DNA of 64,000 nt from Ectopseudomonas mendocina (GCF_008041835.1 NZ_VRYE01000037.1:1-64000), one strand, 5' to 3'. Counted from the stretch's first letter, positions 29,770 through 39,065 are shown. The notes: generated by a model not told the origin, from the sequence alone. Translations and numbers: made by a program.

Positions 29770-30200
29770 CAGGATTTGTCCTTCTGATCCTTGCCCAGCA
29801 GCTCCATCAGGCGCTGGGCGAACTCCGGCGTAGCGGGCTCGGCATCGGCCAGGTGCACGGGCTCCTTGAGCACATGCAGAGGTGCGATACGCCCGGCAGA
29901 CAATCCCAGCAGAATCTGCTCGTTGCCCACCTGCACCAGCACCAGGCGATCACGCGGCCCCAGCGGTTGCGTGGCCAACAGCTTGATCACCTGCCCGCTG
30001 CGTGGCGCCAGTTGCTGCACGCGGCGCAACAGCCAGGCCAGAACGAAGATCAAGCCGATGACCAGCAGCAATCCCAGCAGCAACTGCCCCAACTGGCCGG
30101 CCACATCGCTGCCGGCCATGGGCGTGGCGGCCTTGTCCGCAGGCTCTGCTGCCAGCGCAAACCCGGGCAGCGCAAGCAACAATGCTAAGAGTCGGGCCAT
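29769..30200 (-). CDS. fliO: FliO, export-gate assembly factor
   Basis: 143 residues: N-terminal signal/anchor ([14 protein letters not shown]), a second hydrophobic segment ([20 protein letters not shown]) and a small cytoplasmic domain ([19 protein letters not shown]). FliO helps FliP rings assemble. It lies between fliN (two bases) and fliP. Confidence 0.93.
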   Translation of the reverse strand: MARLLALLLALPGFALAAEPADKAATPMAGSDVAGQLGQLLLGLLLVIGLIFVLAWLLRRVQQLAPRSGQVIKLLATQPLGPRDRLVLVQVGNEQILLGLSAGRIAPLHVLKEPVHLADAEPATPEFAQRLMELLGKDQKDKS

Positions 30201-30202
30201 GA

Positions 30203-30676
30203 TCAGCGCAGCTTCTTGATACGTTCGCTGGGGCTGATCACGTCCGTCAGACGGATGCCGAACTTCTCGTTGACCACCACCACCTCGCCGTGAGCGATCA
30301 GGGTGCCGTTGACCAGCACATCGAGCGGTTCACCAGCCAGGCGATCCAACTCGATCACCGAGCCCTGGTTGAGCTGCAGCAGGTTGCGGATGGTGATATC
30401 GGTGTTGCCGACCTCCATGGAAATGGACACCGGAATGTCGAGAATCACATCCAGGTTCGGCCCATCGAGATTGGCCGGCAGGTTGCTTGGCGGCGCACTG
30501 CCGAACTCTTCCATCGGCGCACGCGGAGCGGCCGGTGCCGCAGGCGCAGGAGTCTCCTGCGCAGCCAGCATCGCATCGATGTCGTCCTGCCCGGCATCGC
30601 CCGCCTCGGCCAGCGCGGCCGCCCACTCATCGGCCAGGGCCTGTTCTTCTGGGGAGGTATTTTCTTCGTCTGCCAT
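30203..30676 (-). CDS. fliN: FliN, C-ring switch protein
   Basis: 157 residues. The N-terminal half is acidic and Ala/Pro-rich (to about 65); the C-terminal SpoA domain carries ILDIPVSISMEVGNTDI and NGTLIAHGEVVVVNEKFG. It forms the base of the C-ring and docks the FliH/FliI ATPase complex. It is 70 bases downstream of fliM. Confidence 0.96.
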   Translation of the reverse strand: MADEENTSPEEQALADEWAAALAEAGDAGQDDIDAMLAAQETPAPAAPAAPRAPMEEFGSAPPSNLPANLDGPNLDVILDIPVSISMEVGNTDITIRNLLQLNQGSVIELDRLAGEPLDVLVNGTLIAHGEVVVVNEKFGIRLTDVISPSERIKKLR

Positions 30677-30746
30677 CGTTTTTCCTCGCCTGGCTTCAGC
30701 TATTCGCTCACATCGGGCCTAGCGGCCCTGAAGCATGACCAGCACT

Positions 30747-31718
30747 TCAGCGCTGGCGTTCGATTGGTTCCAGCACCTGCAGGGCCAGATTGCCCTTGTG
30801 CGCCCCCAGCTTGACCTTGAAGGTCGGCACACCGTTGGCGCGCATGACCACGTTCTCCGGCAGTTCCACCGGAATCACATCGCCCGGCTGCATGTGCAGG
30901 ATGTCGCGCAACTTCAACTGGCGGCGCGCGACCGTGGCCGCGAGCGGCACGCTGACATCGAGGATGTCCTCACGCAGCGCCTTGATCCAGCGCTCGTCCT
31001 GATCGTCGACATCGGACTGAAAGCCGGCATCGAGCATCTCGCGGATCGGTTCGATCATCGAGTACGGCATGGTGATATGCAGGTCGCCGCCACCGCCGTC
31101 CAACTCGATATGGAAGGTGGACACCACCACCACTTCACTGGGGCTGACGATATTGGCCAGCGCCGGGTTGACCTCGGAGTTGACGTACTCGAAGTTGATG
31201 TCCATCACCGCGTGCCAGGCCTCACGCAGGTCGACGAAGGCCTGATCGAGCACCATGCGCACCACGCGCAGCTCGGTGGGCGTGAACTCACGGCCTTCGA
31301 TCTTGGCATGACGCCCGTCGCCACCGAAGAAGTTGTCCACCAGCTTGAACACCAGCTTGGCGTCGAGGATGAACAGGCCAGTGCCGCGCAACGGCTTCAT
31401 CTTCACCAGGTTGAGGCTGGTGGGCACATACAGCGAATGCACGTACTCGCCGAACTTCATCACCTGCACACCACCAACCGCGACATCGGCCGAGCGGCGC
31501 AACAGGTTGAACATGCTGACACGGGTATAACGAGCGAAACGCTCGTTGATCATCTCCAGGGTCGGCATGCGTCCGCGGACGATGCGATCCTGACTGGTCA
31601 GGTCATACTGCTTGACGCTCCCGGGCTCCTCGGCGTCCTCGGTCTCGACCAGGCCGTCATCGACGCCATGCAACAGCGCATCGATCTCGTCCTGGGAAAG
31701 CAGGTCTTGCACGGCCAT
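30747..31718 (-). CDS. fliM: FliM, C-ring switch protein binding CheY-P
   Basis: 323 residues. The N-terminal CheY-binding peptide LLSQDEIDALLHGV is present, followed by the middle domain (RFARYTRVSMFNLLRRS) and the C-terminal SpoA domain. It transmits CheY-P binding to FliG and rotation direction. It is 12 bases downstream of fliL. Confidence 0.97.
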   Translation of the reverse strand: MAVQDLLSQDEIDALLHGVDDGLVETEDAEEPGSVKQYDLTSQDRIVRGRMPTLEMINERFARYTRVSMFNLLRRSADVAVGGVQVMKFGEYVHSLYVPTSLNLVKMKPLRGTGLFILDAKLVFKLVDNFFGGDGRHAKIEGREFTPTELRVVRMVLDQAFVDLREAWHAVMDINFEYVNSEVNPALANIVSPSEVVVVSTFHIELDGGGGDLHITMPYSMIEPIREMLDAGFQSDVDDQDERWIKALREDILDVSVPLAATVARRQLKLRDILHMQPGDVIPVELPENVVMRANGVPTFKVKLGAHKGNLALQVLEPIERQR

Positions 31719-31730
31719 CTTCGGCTCCCG

Positions 31731-32252
31731 CTACTGCAACACGAAATTGGTGAACAGCACCTGCTCGACCACGGTGCTGCCGGTTTCCTTCTGCGCCAGC
31801 TCCTGCACGCTGGCCAGCGCCTGCTGCAAGAGCATTTCCTTGCCCAGCGGCGTTTGCAGCACGGCGAAGTCCTGCCCTGAGAGCAGCATCACCAGGCGAT
31901 TACGCAGTACCGGCATGTGTACCTTGAGCTTCTCCATCCCTGCGGCATCGCGACTCATCAGGGCCATGCTCACCTGCAGGTAGCGGGTGCGATTCTGATA
32001 ATTGAAATTGACCACGAAGGCCGGCATCAAGTCCTGATAAATAGCTGGCTGTCGTACCGAAGCCGCTGGCGCGGCCGCTTCTGCCGGCTTGGCCTCCTCG
32101 CTCTTGTCACCCTTGCTGAGGATGAACCAGGTACCGCCCAAGGAAAGACCGACGGCCAGCAGCAACCCCAACACGATGAGGATGATCAGTTTGAGCTTGC
32201 TCTTGCCGGCGGGTTGCCCATCGCCAGCCGATGCCGCTTCTTTCTTAGCCAT
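31731..32252 (-). CDS. fliL: FliL, stator-associated flagellar protein
   Basis: 173 residues: a short cytoplasmic N-terminus, one membrane helix (LIILIVLGLLLAVGLSLGGT) and a periplasmic stomatin-like domain (RTRYLQVSMALMSRD). FliL rings surround stators and raise torque. First gene of fliLMNOPQR-flhB, with a sigma-54 promoter 50-65 bases upstream and a MITE directly beyond it. Confidence 0.94.
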   Translation of the reverse strand: MAKKEAASAGDGQPAGKSKLKLIILIVLGLLLAVGLSLGGTWFILSKGDKSEEAKPAEAAAPAASVRQPAIYQDLMPAFVVNFNYQNRTRYLQVSMALMSRDAAGMEKLKVHMPVLRNRLVMLLSGQDFAVLQTPLGKEMLLQQALASVQELAQKETGSTVVEQVLFTNFVLQ

Positions 32253-32301
32253 GCCAATAATCCGTCACTATCGGAGTTCATTCCGCATTCAAAGGGTTAG
32301 G

Positions 32302-32317
32302 AGCAAGTGTTATGCCA
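32302..32317 (-). promoter_or_regulatory. Sigma-54 promoter for fliLMNOPQR-flhB
   Basis: Minus-strand TGGCATAACACTTGCT fits TGGCACG-N4-TTGCW with both GG and GC elements and correct spacing. The start would lie near 32291. A MITE begins 22 bases upstream. Confidence 0.75.
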
Positions 32318-32339
32318 GCAGATGAGCTGACTTGTCTAA

Positions 32340-32479
32340 CAGGCTGTTGAAAAACTATCTGCGTTGCCACTGCTGCGTTAAAAACAGGCTCAAAATGCTC
32401 ATTTACAGCTCGTAAACTCCGCTTTTTCGCCTATTTTTGCCTTGCATTGGCTGCCTCGCCTACGTTTTTCAACGGCCTG
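32340..32479. mobile_element. 140-bp MITE with 16-bp inverted ends and CTAA duplication
   Basis: Left end CAGGCTGTTGAAAAAC (32340-32355) and right end GTTTTTCAACGGCCTG (32464-32479) are inverted with one mismatch. CTAA flanks both sides (32336-32339 and 32480-32483), a YTAR-type duplication as made by IS5-group elements. The interior folds on itself around AATGCTCATTTACAGCTCG / CGTAAACTCCGCTT. There is no coding sequence, so it needs a transposase supplied elsewhere. It lies between fliK and fliL, 22 bases upstream of the fliL promoter. Confidence 0.85.
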
Positions 32480-32537
32480 CTAACTCCGGGCTGCGGATTT
32501 AACAGCGCCGCGCCCTTGCTGTCACCCAAAATACATA

Positions 32538-32566
32538 CGCCCGGGCACCTTTCGATGACCCGGGCG
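32538..32566 (-). terminator. Hairpin downstream of fliK, probable terminator
   Basis: CGCCCGGG (32538-32545) pairs with CCCGGGCG (32559-32566) around a 13-base loop, 71 bases after the fliK stop. The following minus-strand bases are TATGTATTTTG, a weak T-run. This and the MITE fill the 384-base fliK-fliL gap, which holds no gene. Confidence 0.55.
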
Positions 32567-32636
32567 AATGCAAGTCTAGCGGAGCAACGCCCATCGTCGG
32601 GCCATGCCGTGTAACGCCATCCGGTGCGCGTGCCAC

Positions 32637-33863
32637 TCAGGCGTAATAGTCAACCAGCCCACGACCGGCAACCAGGCGCTCGCCATGCACCTCCTGCTGA
32701 ACACCCGTGAGCAATTCCTCACTGCCCAGTCGCTCATCGCGTCCAGCCGCACTGCCACGCCCCCCCTCGCCCTGCCCTTGCCAGCCGCGATTGAGCGACT
32801 GATCGGAAACATTGGCGTCAGCCAGGTTCATACCCTGCTGGGCGAACAGCTCACGCAGGCGATGCATCTGACCTTCCAGCGCATCACGCACCCCGGCATT
32901 GGGGCTGGCAAACGTCACCTGGGCCTGATCCTGAGACAGATTCACCCGCACCTCAAGACGCCCAAGATCGGCAGGATCCAGCTGGATCTCGGCCGACTTG
33001 AGGTTCTGACTGGACAGCCACATGACCCGATCCACCATCGCCTCGCCCCAGCCTGCCTGGTGCATGGCCACTGGCTGCCCCGGCACCAGCGGCATGCGCT
33101 GAGCTGCGCCGACCTGATGATTGAGCGCCTGAGTCAGGGCATTGAGCTTGCTGACGAACTGATCCGGGCGATTGGGCTGCACGCTGTCCTTGAGGCTTTC
33201 CAATGCTTCCTTGGTCAGGCTTTCCAGCGGCAGCTCAAGCATCGACTCCTCGCTGCTCTCAGCAAGCGGCTCGCCCTTGCCCATGGCTGCCATGGCGGCG
33301 GCGAAATCCGTACTGGTCGCCACTCGGGTACTTTTGACCGCAGCATCCTGTGGCGCCTGGGCCTTGCCTGCCTCCTCCATCGACTGCTTGAGCAGCGCCA
33401 GTGGGTCGAGCGCATCATTTTCCAGCACAGGCTCACCCTGTTCGGCGGCAGCCGGGGCGGCGCCGCTAATGATCAACGCCGGCACATCCGGCGCCACTTC
33501 GGCTAACGGAGCCTCCTCCAGCGGAGCCTGAATACCCCCCAGCGCCATCGCCAGAAGTGGATCGAGCTCTTCTCCCCCCCCTTCCTGGGCCGGCAAGGAG
33601 TTGCCGGGCGCGGCAACCACAGGCTGCTCGGCGGCAGCCGGGGCAGCCTCGGTTTCTTCCCTGGCGGTATCAGCGCTCTGCTCCGGGCTGGTTTTATCAG
33701 TGCTGCCAGCACCCTCGCCAGGCTTGGCCTGACGCTCCCTTGCATAGACTTCGGCAAAGCTGGAAGCACCGTTATTGCTGGGTTCCGGCGCTTTGGCCGG
33801 CTGCTTCGCTTTACTCTTCACCTCAGGCGTGGCCTGCAGGCGTAAATCGGGCAACGCGGACAT
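32637..33863 (-). CDS. fliK: FliK, hook-length control protein
   Basis: 408 residues, secreted ruler. The N-terminal two thirds are low-complexity, Ala/Glu/Gln-rich; the C-terminal FliK domain (about 275-365) has VMWLSSQNLKSAEIQLDPADL and GRLEVRVNLSQDQAQVTF. It ends with a charged, Gly-rich tail. FliK measures hook length and acts on FlhB to switch export. A sigma-54 site lies in the 68-base gap upstream. A second FliK-like gene is at 10396. Confidence 0.93.
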   Translation of the reverse strand: MSALPDLRLQATPEVKSKAKQPAKAPEPSNNGASSFAEVYARERQAKPGEGAGSTDKTSPEQSADTAREETEAAPAAAEQPVVAAPGNSLPAQEGGGEELDPLLAMALGGIQAPLEEAPLAEVAPDVPALIISGAAPAAAEQGEPVLENDALDPLALLKQSMEEAGKAQAPQDAAVKSTRVATSTDFAAAMAAMGKGEPLAESSEESMLELPLESLTKEALESLKDSVQPNRPDQFVSKLNALTQALNHQVGAAQRMPLVPGQPVAMHQAGWGEAMVDRVMWLSSQNLKSAEIQLDPADLGRLEVRVNLSQDQAQVTFASPNAGVRDALEGQMHRLRELFAQQGMNLADANVSDQSLNRGWQGQGEGGRGSAAGRDERLGSEELLTGVQQEVHGERLVAGRGLVDYYA

Positions 33864-33900
33864 GGACGCTCTCCGTCTGATTGAATCGTGACGGGATCAG

Positions 33901-33916
33901 AGCAAGGGACGGGCCA
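33901..33916 (-). promoter_or_regulatory. Sigma-54 promoter for fliK
   Basis: Minus-strand TGGCCCGTCCCTTGCT matches TGGCACG-N4-TTGCW with one mismatch and exact spacing, 38 bases upstream of the fliK ATG and just after the hptB stop. It would allow fliK to be expressed separately from the phosphorelay genes upstream. Confidence 0.75.
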
Positions 33917-33931
33917 ACTTCGGCAAAGGCC

Positions 33932-34285
33932 TCAGACGCGATAGCGCTGACGCTCGGATTTGAACAGGATGCGGACGATGGCGAACTCACGTTCGATCTG
34001 CTCGATCAGGGCCGGAGCCAGTTCCAGCGCCTCGCGCCGACCTGCATCCTCCAGCTCCTTGCACAGGCCGGCCAACAATACCGCACCCATGTTGCTGCAA
34101 CTGCCCTTGAAGCTGTGCGCAGCCAGGCGCAGCTCCTGTGCGTTACCCTCGTCCAGCGCCTGATGCAGCAGGCGCAAACGCTCTTCGGAATCGGCAACGA
34201 AGGTATCGAGCAGAATCGGATATTCGTCTTCCATGACATCCTGCAGGGATGCCAGGACAGCATCGTCGAGATGGATATCGGACAC
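33932..34285 (-). CDS. hptB: HptB-type histidine phosphotransfer protein
   Basis: 117-residue HPt domain with phospho-His 57 in AAHSFKGSCSNMGA. In P. aeruginosa HptB passes phosphate from hybrid kinases to HsbR, which acts on HsbA to link swarming, FlgM and biofilm control. The same trio is encoded here. GTG start at 34283-34285 with GGGAG eight bases upstream; no better ATG. Confidence 0.88.
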   Translation of the reverse strand: MSDIHLDDAVLASLQDVMEDEYPILLDTFVADSEERLRLLHQALDEGNAQELRLAAHSFKGSCSNMGAVLLAGLCKELEDAGRREALELAPALIEQIEREFAIVRILFKSERQRYRV

Positions 34286-34315
34286 CGGGTCACTCCCTGA
34301 ACATCAAGAGGCCGA

Positions 34316-36004
34316 TTATGCCTCAGTGAGCCAGCAAAACTCCACGCGAACGCCACGGCCGTCGGGGTAAAGCTCGAGGCCATCGCTGAGCTCACGCACC
34401 AGTGCCAGCCCTCGCCCACACAGAGCATCGTCGGCCGCACTGGGGAGGCCTGCCGGGTCGAAACCTGGCCCGCTATCCTCCACCTGTACGATCAGGCGGC
34501 CGCCCTGCTTCTGCGGCAGCATCTGCAGGTGAAAGCGCACATAACCCTCATCCAGTGAGGCCAGGCGCAGACGCCGCTCCCGGTAGTACTCGGCAAAGCC
34601 CCTGGCATCGCGCTTGAGCGAGGAATCCAGGTTCATCACCCCATGCTCCAGGGCATTGGAATAGAGCTCGGCCAGCACGGTATACAGCTCGCCGCCACGC
34701 GGGCGCAGCGCCCTGACATCGAGCAGCAGCTGCAACAGAAACGGCAGCGGATTGAAGTGACGCAGACTCAGCGCACGAAACTCAAAGCTGGCTGACCAGT
34801 CCATCACACTGACCTGCCCACTGTCGGCAAAGGCCAGCGGGCGGGGACGTTCCTCATCGTCGGCAAGCCCGACCTGAACCATGGTGACGTCGTCTTGCTG
34901 CTCGCCTCGAAAGGCCAGTAGTGCCTGCTGGATCTCATCGAACAGTACCTGCGGCTGCCGATTGGCTTGCAGCAACTCGAGCAGGCGCGCCTCACCGAAC
35001 AACTGACCATGCCGGTCGCTGGCCTCGAGTACGCCGTCGCTGAGCAGAAAGATGCGATCCCCCGGCGCCAGTGGATAGACCTCGCAACGATCACTGAAGG
35101 CTGCCTGCTCGAGAATCCCCAATGGCAGATGACGGGACACCAGCGGCTGCTGTGGGCGGCCATCGGCATGCAGCAGGTAGCCATCGGGCAGCCCGCCGTT
35201 CCACACCTCGAGCAAACCGCGCTTGCTGCTGATATTGAGCAAGGTGGCGCAGCAGAAAACCCCCACCGGCAGGATACGCTTGAGCTTGGCATTGATCTCG
35301 CGGAGGATCTCAGCCAGCGCATGCCCCTTGGCGGTCATGCCATAAAACACCTCGGCCAGCGGCATCGCGCCAATAGCCGCCGGCAAACCATGACCGGTGA
35401 AGTCCCCCAGCATCACATGCATACCACCGGACGGCTTGTAGGCCGCCAGTAGCAGGTCGCCATTGAACAGGGCGTAGGGCGACTGCATGTAACTGATGTT
35501 CGGTGCATCCAGGCAGCCGGAATGCGCCACCTTGTCGAATACGGCCTTGGCAACGCGCTGCTCACGCAGCAGATGCTCGTTGTGCCGGGCGATCAGGTCG
35601 CGCTGTTGCAGTACGGTGTCATGCAGGCGGCGCAAACGATCCATTGCACCGATCTTCGCCTCGAGTATCACCCGGTTGTAGGGCTTGGCGAGAAAGTCGT
35701 CGCCACCGGCCTCAAGACAACGCACCAGCGCCTCGCCCTCGGTCAACGACGTGAGGAAGATGATCGGCACCAGCGCTTCACCAGCCTTCTGCTTGATGCG
35801 CCGGGCGGCCTCGAAACCATCCATCACCGGCATCAACGCATCCATCAACACCAGTTGTGGACGCGCCTGCTCGAACAGCGCGACGGCTTCCAGGCCATTG
35901 CTGGCGGTGAGCACACGATGCCCCTGGCGACTGACGATGGTCGACAGCAGCATGCGATCGGCCGCATTGTCCTCGGCGATCAGCACCGCAAGACGGTCAG
36001 CCAT
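34316..36004 (-). CDS. hsbR: HsbR-type response regulator with PP2C and kinase domains
   Basis: 562 residues: receiver (phosphoacceptor Asp 55 in LVLMDALMPVMDG), linker helix, PP2C/SpoIIE phosphatase (about 185-385; MLGDFTGHGLPAAIG, LLSDGVLEASD, GEQQDDVTMV), then an HATPase/anti-sigma kinase domain (about 430-560; VLAELYSNALEHGV, VEDSGPGFDP, CGRGLALVRELSDG). This is the HsbR layout, which phosphorylates or dephosphorylates the STAS protein HsbA encoded two bases upstream. The call rests on domain order and the HsbA/HptB neighbours. Confidence 0.9.
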   Translation of the reverse strand: MADRLAVLIAEDNAADRMLLSTIVSRQGHRVLTASNGLEAVALFEQARPQLVLMDALMPVMDGFEAARRIKQKAGEALVPIIFLTSLTEGEALVRCLEAGGDDFLAKPYNRVILEAKIGAMDRLRRLHDTVLQQRDLIARHNEHLLREQRVAKAVFDKVAHSGCLDAPNISYMQSPYALFNGDLLLAAYKPSGGMHVMLGDFTGHGLPAAIGAMPLAEVFYGMTAKGHALAEILREINAKLKRILPVGVFCCATLLNISSKRGLLEVWNGGLPDGYLLHADGRPQQPLVSRHLPLGILEQAAFSDRCEVYPLAPGDRIFLLSDGVLEASDRHGQLFGEARLLELLQANRQPQVLFDEIQQALLAFRGEQQDDVTMVQVGLADDEERPRPLAFADSGQVSVMDWSASFEFRALSLRHFNPLPFLLQLLLDVRALRPRGGELYTVLAELYSNALEHGVMNLDSSLKRDARGFAEYYRERRLRLASLDEGYVRFHLQMLPQKQGGRLIVQVEDSGPGFDPAGLPSAADDALCGRGLALVRELSDGLELYPDGRGVRVEFCWLTEA

Positions 36005-36006
36005 CC

Positions 36007-36312
36007 TCAGCTGATCTGGAACAGCTGCTCGAAGTTGGAGATCGCCAGGATCTTGCGCACGTCACTGCTGCAGTTGAGCAGGCTGATCTGCGCCGAGTCG
36101 CCGCCGGCGTGGTCACGCAGCAAGAGCAACATGCCCAACGCCGAACTGTCGAGGTAACTGGTCTCGCTCAAGTCGACCTGATAACGCCTGGGCGTCACGC
36201 TGACGCGCTCGTAGGCGTCACGAAAGGCCTGATGCGAGGCGAAGTCGAAGCGCCCGCGAATCACGATGGTCAGCTCTTGTCCGTCCGCCGACGGCTGCGA
36301 AGTGATGGCCAT
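36007..36312 (-). CDS. hsbA: HsbA-type STAS anti-anti-sigma factor
   Basis: 101-residue STAS domain with the phosphorylatable Ser 56 in SYLDSSALGMLLLLRD. In P. aeruginosa unphosphorylated HsbA binds FlgM and favours motility, and its phosphorylated form promotes biofilm through a diguanylate cyclase (known from that species, not shown here). Ribosome site AAAGGAG precedes the ATG by six bases. It lies 93 bases downstream of fliJ. Confidence 0.9.
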   Translation of the reverse strand: MAITSQPSADGQELTIVIRGRFDFASHQAFRDAYERVSVTPRRYQVDLSETSYLDSSALGMLLLLRDHAGGDSAQISLLNCSSDVRKILAISNFEQLFQIS

Positions 36313-36405
36313 GTCTACTCCTTTGTCGAGACGTTGCCAGATGGGCGGCGATTCACATCTGAAGGTGTAGCATCTGGCAGACGGCGAAACAACTGCTATT
36401 GCCGC

Positions 36406-36855
36406 TCAGTTGCGTTCGCTCAGGCGTTGCGCCAGTTCGTCGAGCAGTTTTTGCTCGCGCTTGTCCTCGGCCATACGGGCTTCATCCAGGTAACGCTGCA
36501 CCAGCTTGCGCAGCCCTTCGAGACGCGCATAACGCTGCTGCCACAGCGCCCGTACCTTCTCCAGGTTGGCGCGGTGCCATTCCAGGCTCTGCTGCTGCTG
36601 ACCGACCGCCGTTTCCAGTTGCGACAGAAAGCGCTGGTAGTTCATCAACCACTGGCCGGAGACCCCCTTGCTGCCTTCAGTGATCCACTGCTGCTGGTAG
36701 TCGCCGCGAAAGCGCTCCAGCTCACCCAGCTTGGCCTCGGCCTGCCCCACCAGCCCCTGGCAATGGCCAAGCTGCCGCGCAGCCTCACGCTCGGCCTTTT
36801 CCGCCATGTCGATGACAGGCTGCAGGCGCTTGGCGCGACTCAGGCTCAGGCTCAT
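36406..36855 (-). CDS. fliJ: FliJ, export ATPase stalk protein
   Basis: 149 residues, almost entirely a predicted antiparallel coiled coil (LSRAKRLQPVIDMAEKAERE, QQQQSLEWHRANLEKVRALW). FliJ sits in the FliI hexamer and contacts FlhA. Last flagellar gene of fliEFGHIJ; 70 bases after fliI. Confidence 0.93.
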   Translation of the reverse strand: MSLSLSRAKRLQPVIDMAEKAEREAARQLGHCQGLVGQAEAKLGELERFRGDYQQQWITEGSKGVSGQWLMNYQRFLSQLETAVGQQQQSLEWHRANLEKVRALWQQRYARLEGLRKLVQRYLDEARMAEDKREQKLLDELAQRLSERN

Positions 36856-36925
36856 ATGCCTCTCCTAGACCGGGGGCCGCCCGAGCCGTCACCCTGGCAG
36901 GTAGAACCTGCCACACGACCTGCAC

Positions 36926-38272
36926 TCACTGCCCCAGCACCCCAGCCAGTTGATCACGGCTTTGCGTCATACCCACGCTTTCGTCCAGCCCCTGGCGCAG
37001 ATATTGAGCCATGACCGGCTGACGGGCGATGGCCTGATCGGTATCCGCATCACCGCCCGGCACGTAGGCACCCACGCTGATCAGATCGCGGCTCTGCTGA
37101 TAGCGTGACCACAGCTGCTTGAAGCGCTGTGCCTGCTTGAGCTGCTCCGGCGGCACGACCTGCGGCATGACCCGGCTGATCGAGGCCTCGATGTCGATCG
37201 CCGGATAGTGCCCCTCTTCCGCCAAACGGCGGGACAGGACGAAGTGTCCGTCGAGCACACCACGGGCAGCATCGGCGACGGGGTCCTGCTGATCATCACC
37301 CTCACTCAGCACCGTGTAGAACGCGGTGATCGAACCACCGCCGGCTTCGGCATTGCCGGCACGCTCGACCAGCTTGGGCAGCTTGGCAAAGACCGAAGGC
37401 GGATACCCCTTGGTTGCAGGCGGCTCACCAATGGCCAGGGCGATTTCGCGCTGGGCCTGGGCGTAACGGGTCAGCGAATCCATCAGCAGCAGGACGTTCT
37501 TGCCCTTGTCGCGGAAATACTCGGCGATGCGCGTGCAGTACTGCGCCGCGCGCAGGCGCATCAGCGGCGCATCGTCGGCCGGTGATGCCACCACCACCGA
37601 ACGCTTGATGCCCTCCTCGCCGAGAATCTCGTCGATGAACTCCTTGACCTCGCGACCCCGTTCACCGATCAGGCCGACGACGATGATCTCGGCCTCGGTG
37701 AAGCGCGTCATCATGCCCAACAGCACCGATTTGCCCACACCGGTACCGGCGAACAGACCCAGTCGCTGGCCACGCCCGACGGTCAGCAGTCCATTGATGC
37801 AGCGGATGCCGACATCCAGCGGCTCACTGATGGGATGGCGCTTGAGCGGATTGATGGTCGGGCCATCCAGCGGCACCCAGTCCTCGGCCTTCATTCCGCC
37901 CTTGCCATCCAGCGCCCGCCCGGCGCCATCGAGCACCCGGCCAAGCATGGACATGCCCATCGGCAGACGCCCAGTATCCGGCAGCGGCACCACGCGCGCC
38001 CCCGGTGCGATACCGGCGAGACTGCCTACCGGCATCAGGTAGATCTTGCCACCGGAGAAGCCCATTACTTCGGCCTCGACCTGAACCGGGTGGTAACTGT
38101 CGTCGTTGATCACCAGGCAACGGCTGCCAACGGCCGCACGCAGGCCTTCGGCCTCCAGGGTGAGGCCAACCATGCGTAACAGACGGCCTTCGAGTATCGG
38201 TTGGCCGGGCAGGCTGATTGCGTCGCAGTAGCCCTCCAGACGCCGGGCGAAGCTCACCCGCTCAAGGCGCAT
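36926..38272 (-). CDS. fliI: FliI, flagellar export ATPase
   Basis: 448 residues, F1-ATPase beta-like. Walker A is [14 protein letters not shown], with [14 protein letters not shown] and Walker [17 protein letters not shown] following. Start [11 protein letters not shown] at 38272 matches the family and overlaps fliH by 11 bases; the open frame extends 68 codons further upstream, but that part only reads fliH in another frame. Confidence 0.96.
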   Translation of the reverse strand: MRLERVSFARRLEGYCDAISLPGQPILEGRLLRMVGLTLEAEGLRAAVGSRCLVINDDSYHPVQVEAEVMGFSGGKIYLMPVGSLAGIAPGARVVPLPDTGRLPMGMSMLGRVLDGAGRALDGKGGMKAEDWVPLDGPTINPLKRHPISEPLDVGIRCINGLLTVGRGQRLGLFAGTGVGKSVLLGMMTRFTEAEIIVVGLIGERGREVKEFIDEILGEEGIKRSVVVASPADDAPLMRLRAAQYCTRIAEYFRDKGKNVLLLMDSLTRYAQAQREIALAIGEPPATKGYPPSVFAKLPKLVERAGNAEAGGGSITAFYTVLSEGDDQQDPVADAARGVLDGHFVLSRRLAEEGHYPAIDIEASISRVMPQVVPPEQLKQAQRFKQLWSRYQQSRDLISVGAYVPGGDADTDQAIARQPVMAQYLRQGLDESVGMTQSRDQLAGVLGQ

Positions 38273-39062
38273 CGCCGCTGTCCAGATCCAGGTTGATGTC
38301 CGCTTCCGGCAATTGCGTGCTCTGTGTGCGCTGCTGCTCGAACAGTTGCTTGAGCGCCTGCGCCATGCGCGTTTCGACACTGGCGTCGATCTGGCTGTGT
38401 TCTGACTCGATACGGCAACCGCCGGGCAGCAGGCTGTCATCCTCGAGGATGCGCCAGCTTTCCTCGTGACGCTCACGCAAGGCCTTGATCGTGTCGAAAT
38501 CCTGCGGATTGACCTGAATGCGCACGTTCTGCGCGCCCATTGGCAGCAGTTTGAGCGCCTCGCGCAGGACCTGGCGAATCTGGCTGGAATCGCTGTTCAG
38601 CTCGCGCTGGATCACCTCGCGCACCATATGGCTGACCAGGCGCACCATGGCCACTTCCATCTGCTGGTCCTGCTCGGCAATCGGATCGAGCAACTGCATC
38701 ATGAGTTTTTCCAGGCTGCCGACCTTGACTGCCAGAGCGGCATCGGCCTCCTGCCTGGCCTTGATCTGGCCGGCATGAAAGCCGTCCTTCTCGCCCGTGG
38801 CGAAGCCTTCGTTATAGGCATCCTGGCGAATGGCTTCGAGTTCATCGAGCGTCAGTGGTTTGACATCTTCGAGTGCGACCTCTTCGACCTGTGCGGCGTC
38901 CTGCTGCTCGGATTCAGCTGGAGGCTGCATATGTTCTTCAGCAGCGGCCTCGGCTGCCTCTGGCTCTTCGCCGGGTGCGTCGAAGCTGGGCAGTGCCCAG
39001 CGGTCGAAAATGCCCAGATCCTTGGCACGAATCAGCTCGCTCTCGGGCTCCTTGGCTGCCAT
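38262..39062 (-). CDS. fliH: FliH, regulator/stator of the export ATPase
   Basis: 266 residues: N-terminal [15 protein letters not shown], an acidic Glu/Ala/Gln-rich middle, the family GxxxG-like helix ([20 protein letters not shown]), and a C-terminal domain similar to F-ATPase delta ([20 protein letters not shown]). It binds FliI and the C-ring. Confidence 0.95.
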   Translation of the reverse strand: MAAKEPESELIRAKDLGIFDRWALPSFDAPGEEPEAAEAAAEEHMQPPAESEQQDAAQVEEVALEDVKPLTLDELEAIRQDAYNEGFATGEKDGFHAGQIKARQEADAALAVKVGSLEKLMMQLLDPIAEQDQQMEVAMVRLVSHMVREVIQRELNSDSSQIRQVLREALKLLPMGAQNVRIQVNPQDFDTIKALRERHEESWRILEDDSLLPGGCRIESEHSQIDASVETRMAQALKQLFEQQRTQSTQLPEADINLDLDSGDAP

Positions 39063-39065
39063 GGC

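Noticed and set aside
1-32483. The IS5-type transposase at the left edge as the mobiliser of the 140-bp MITE
   Set aside because: The MITE ends (CAGGCYGTTGAAAAAC) are not found near the visible IS end; the link cannot be supported from this window.
36926-38476. A 516-residue form of FliI
   Set aside because: The extra 68 codons overlap fliH in another frame; [11 protein letters not shown] at 38272 matches the family start.
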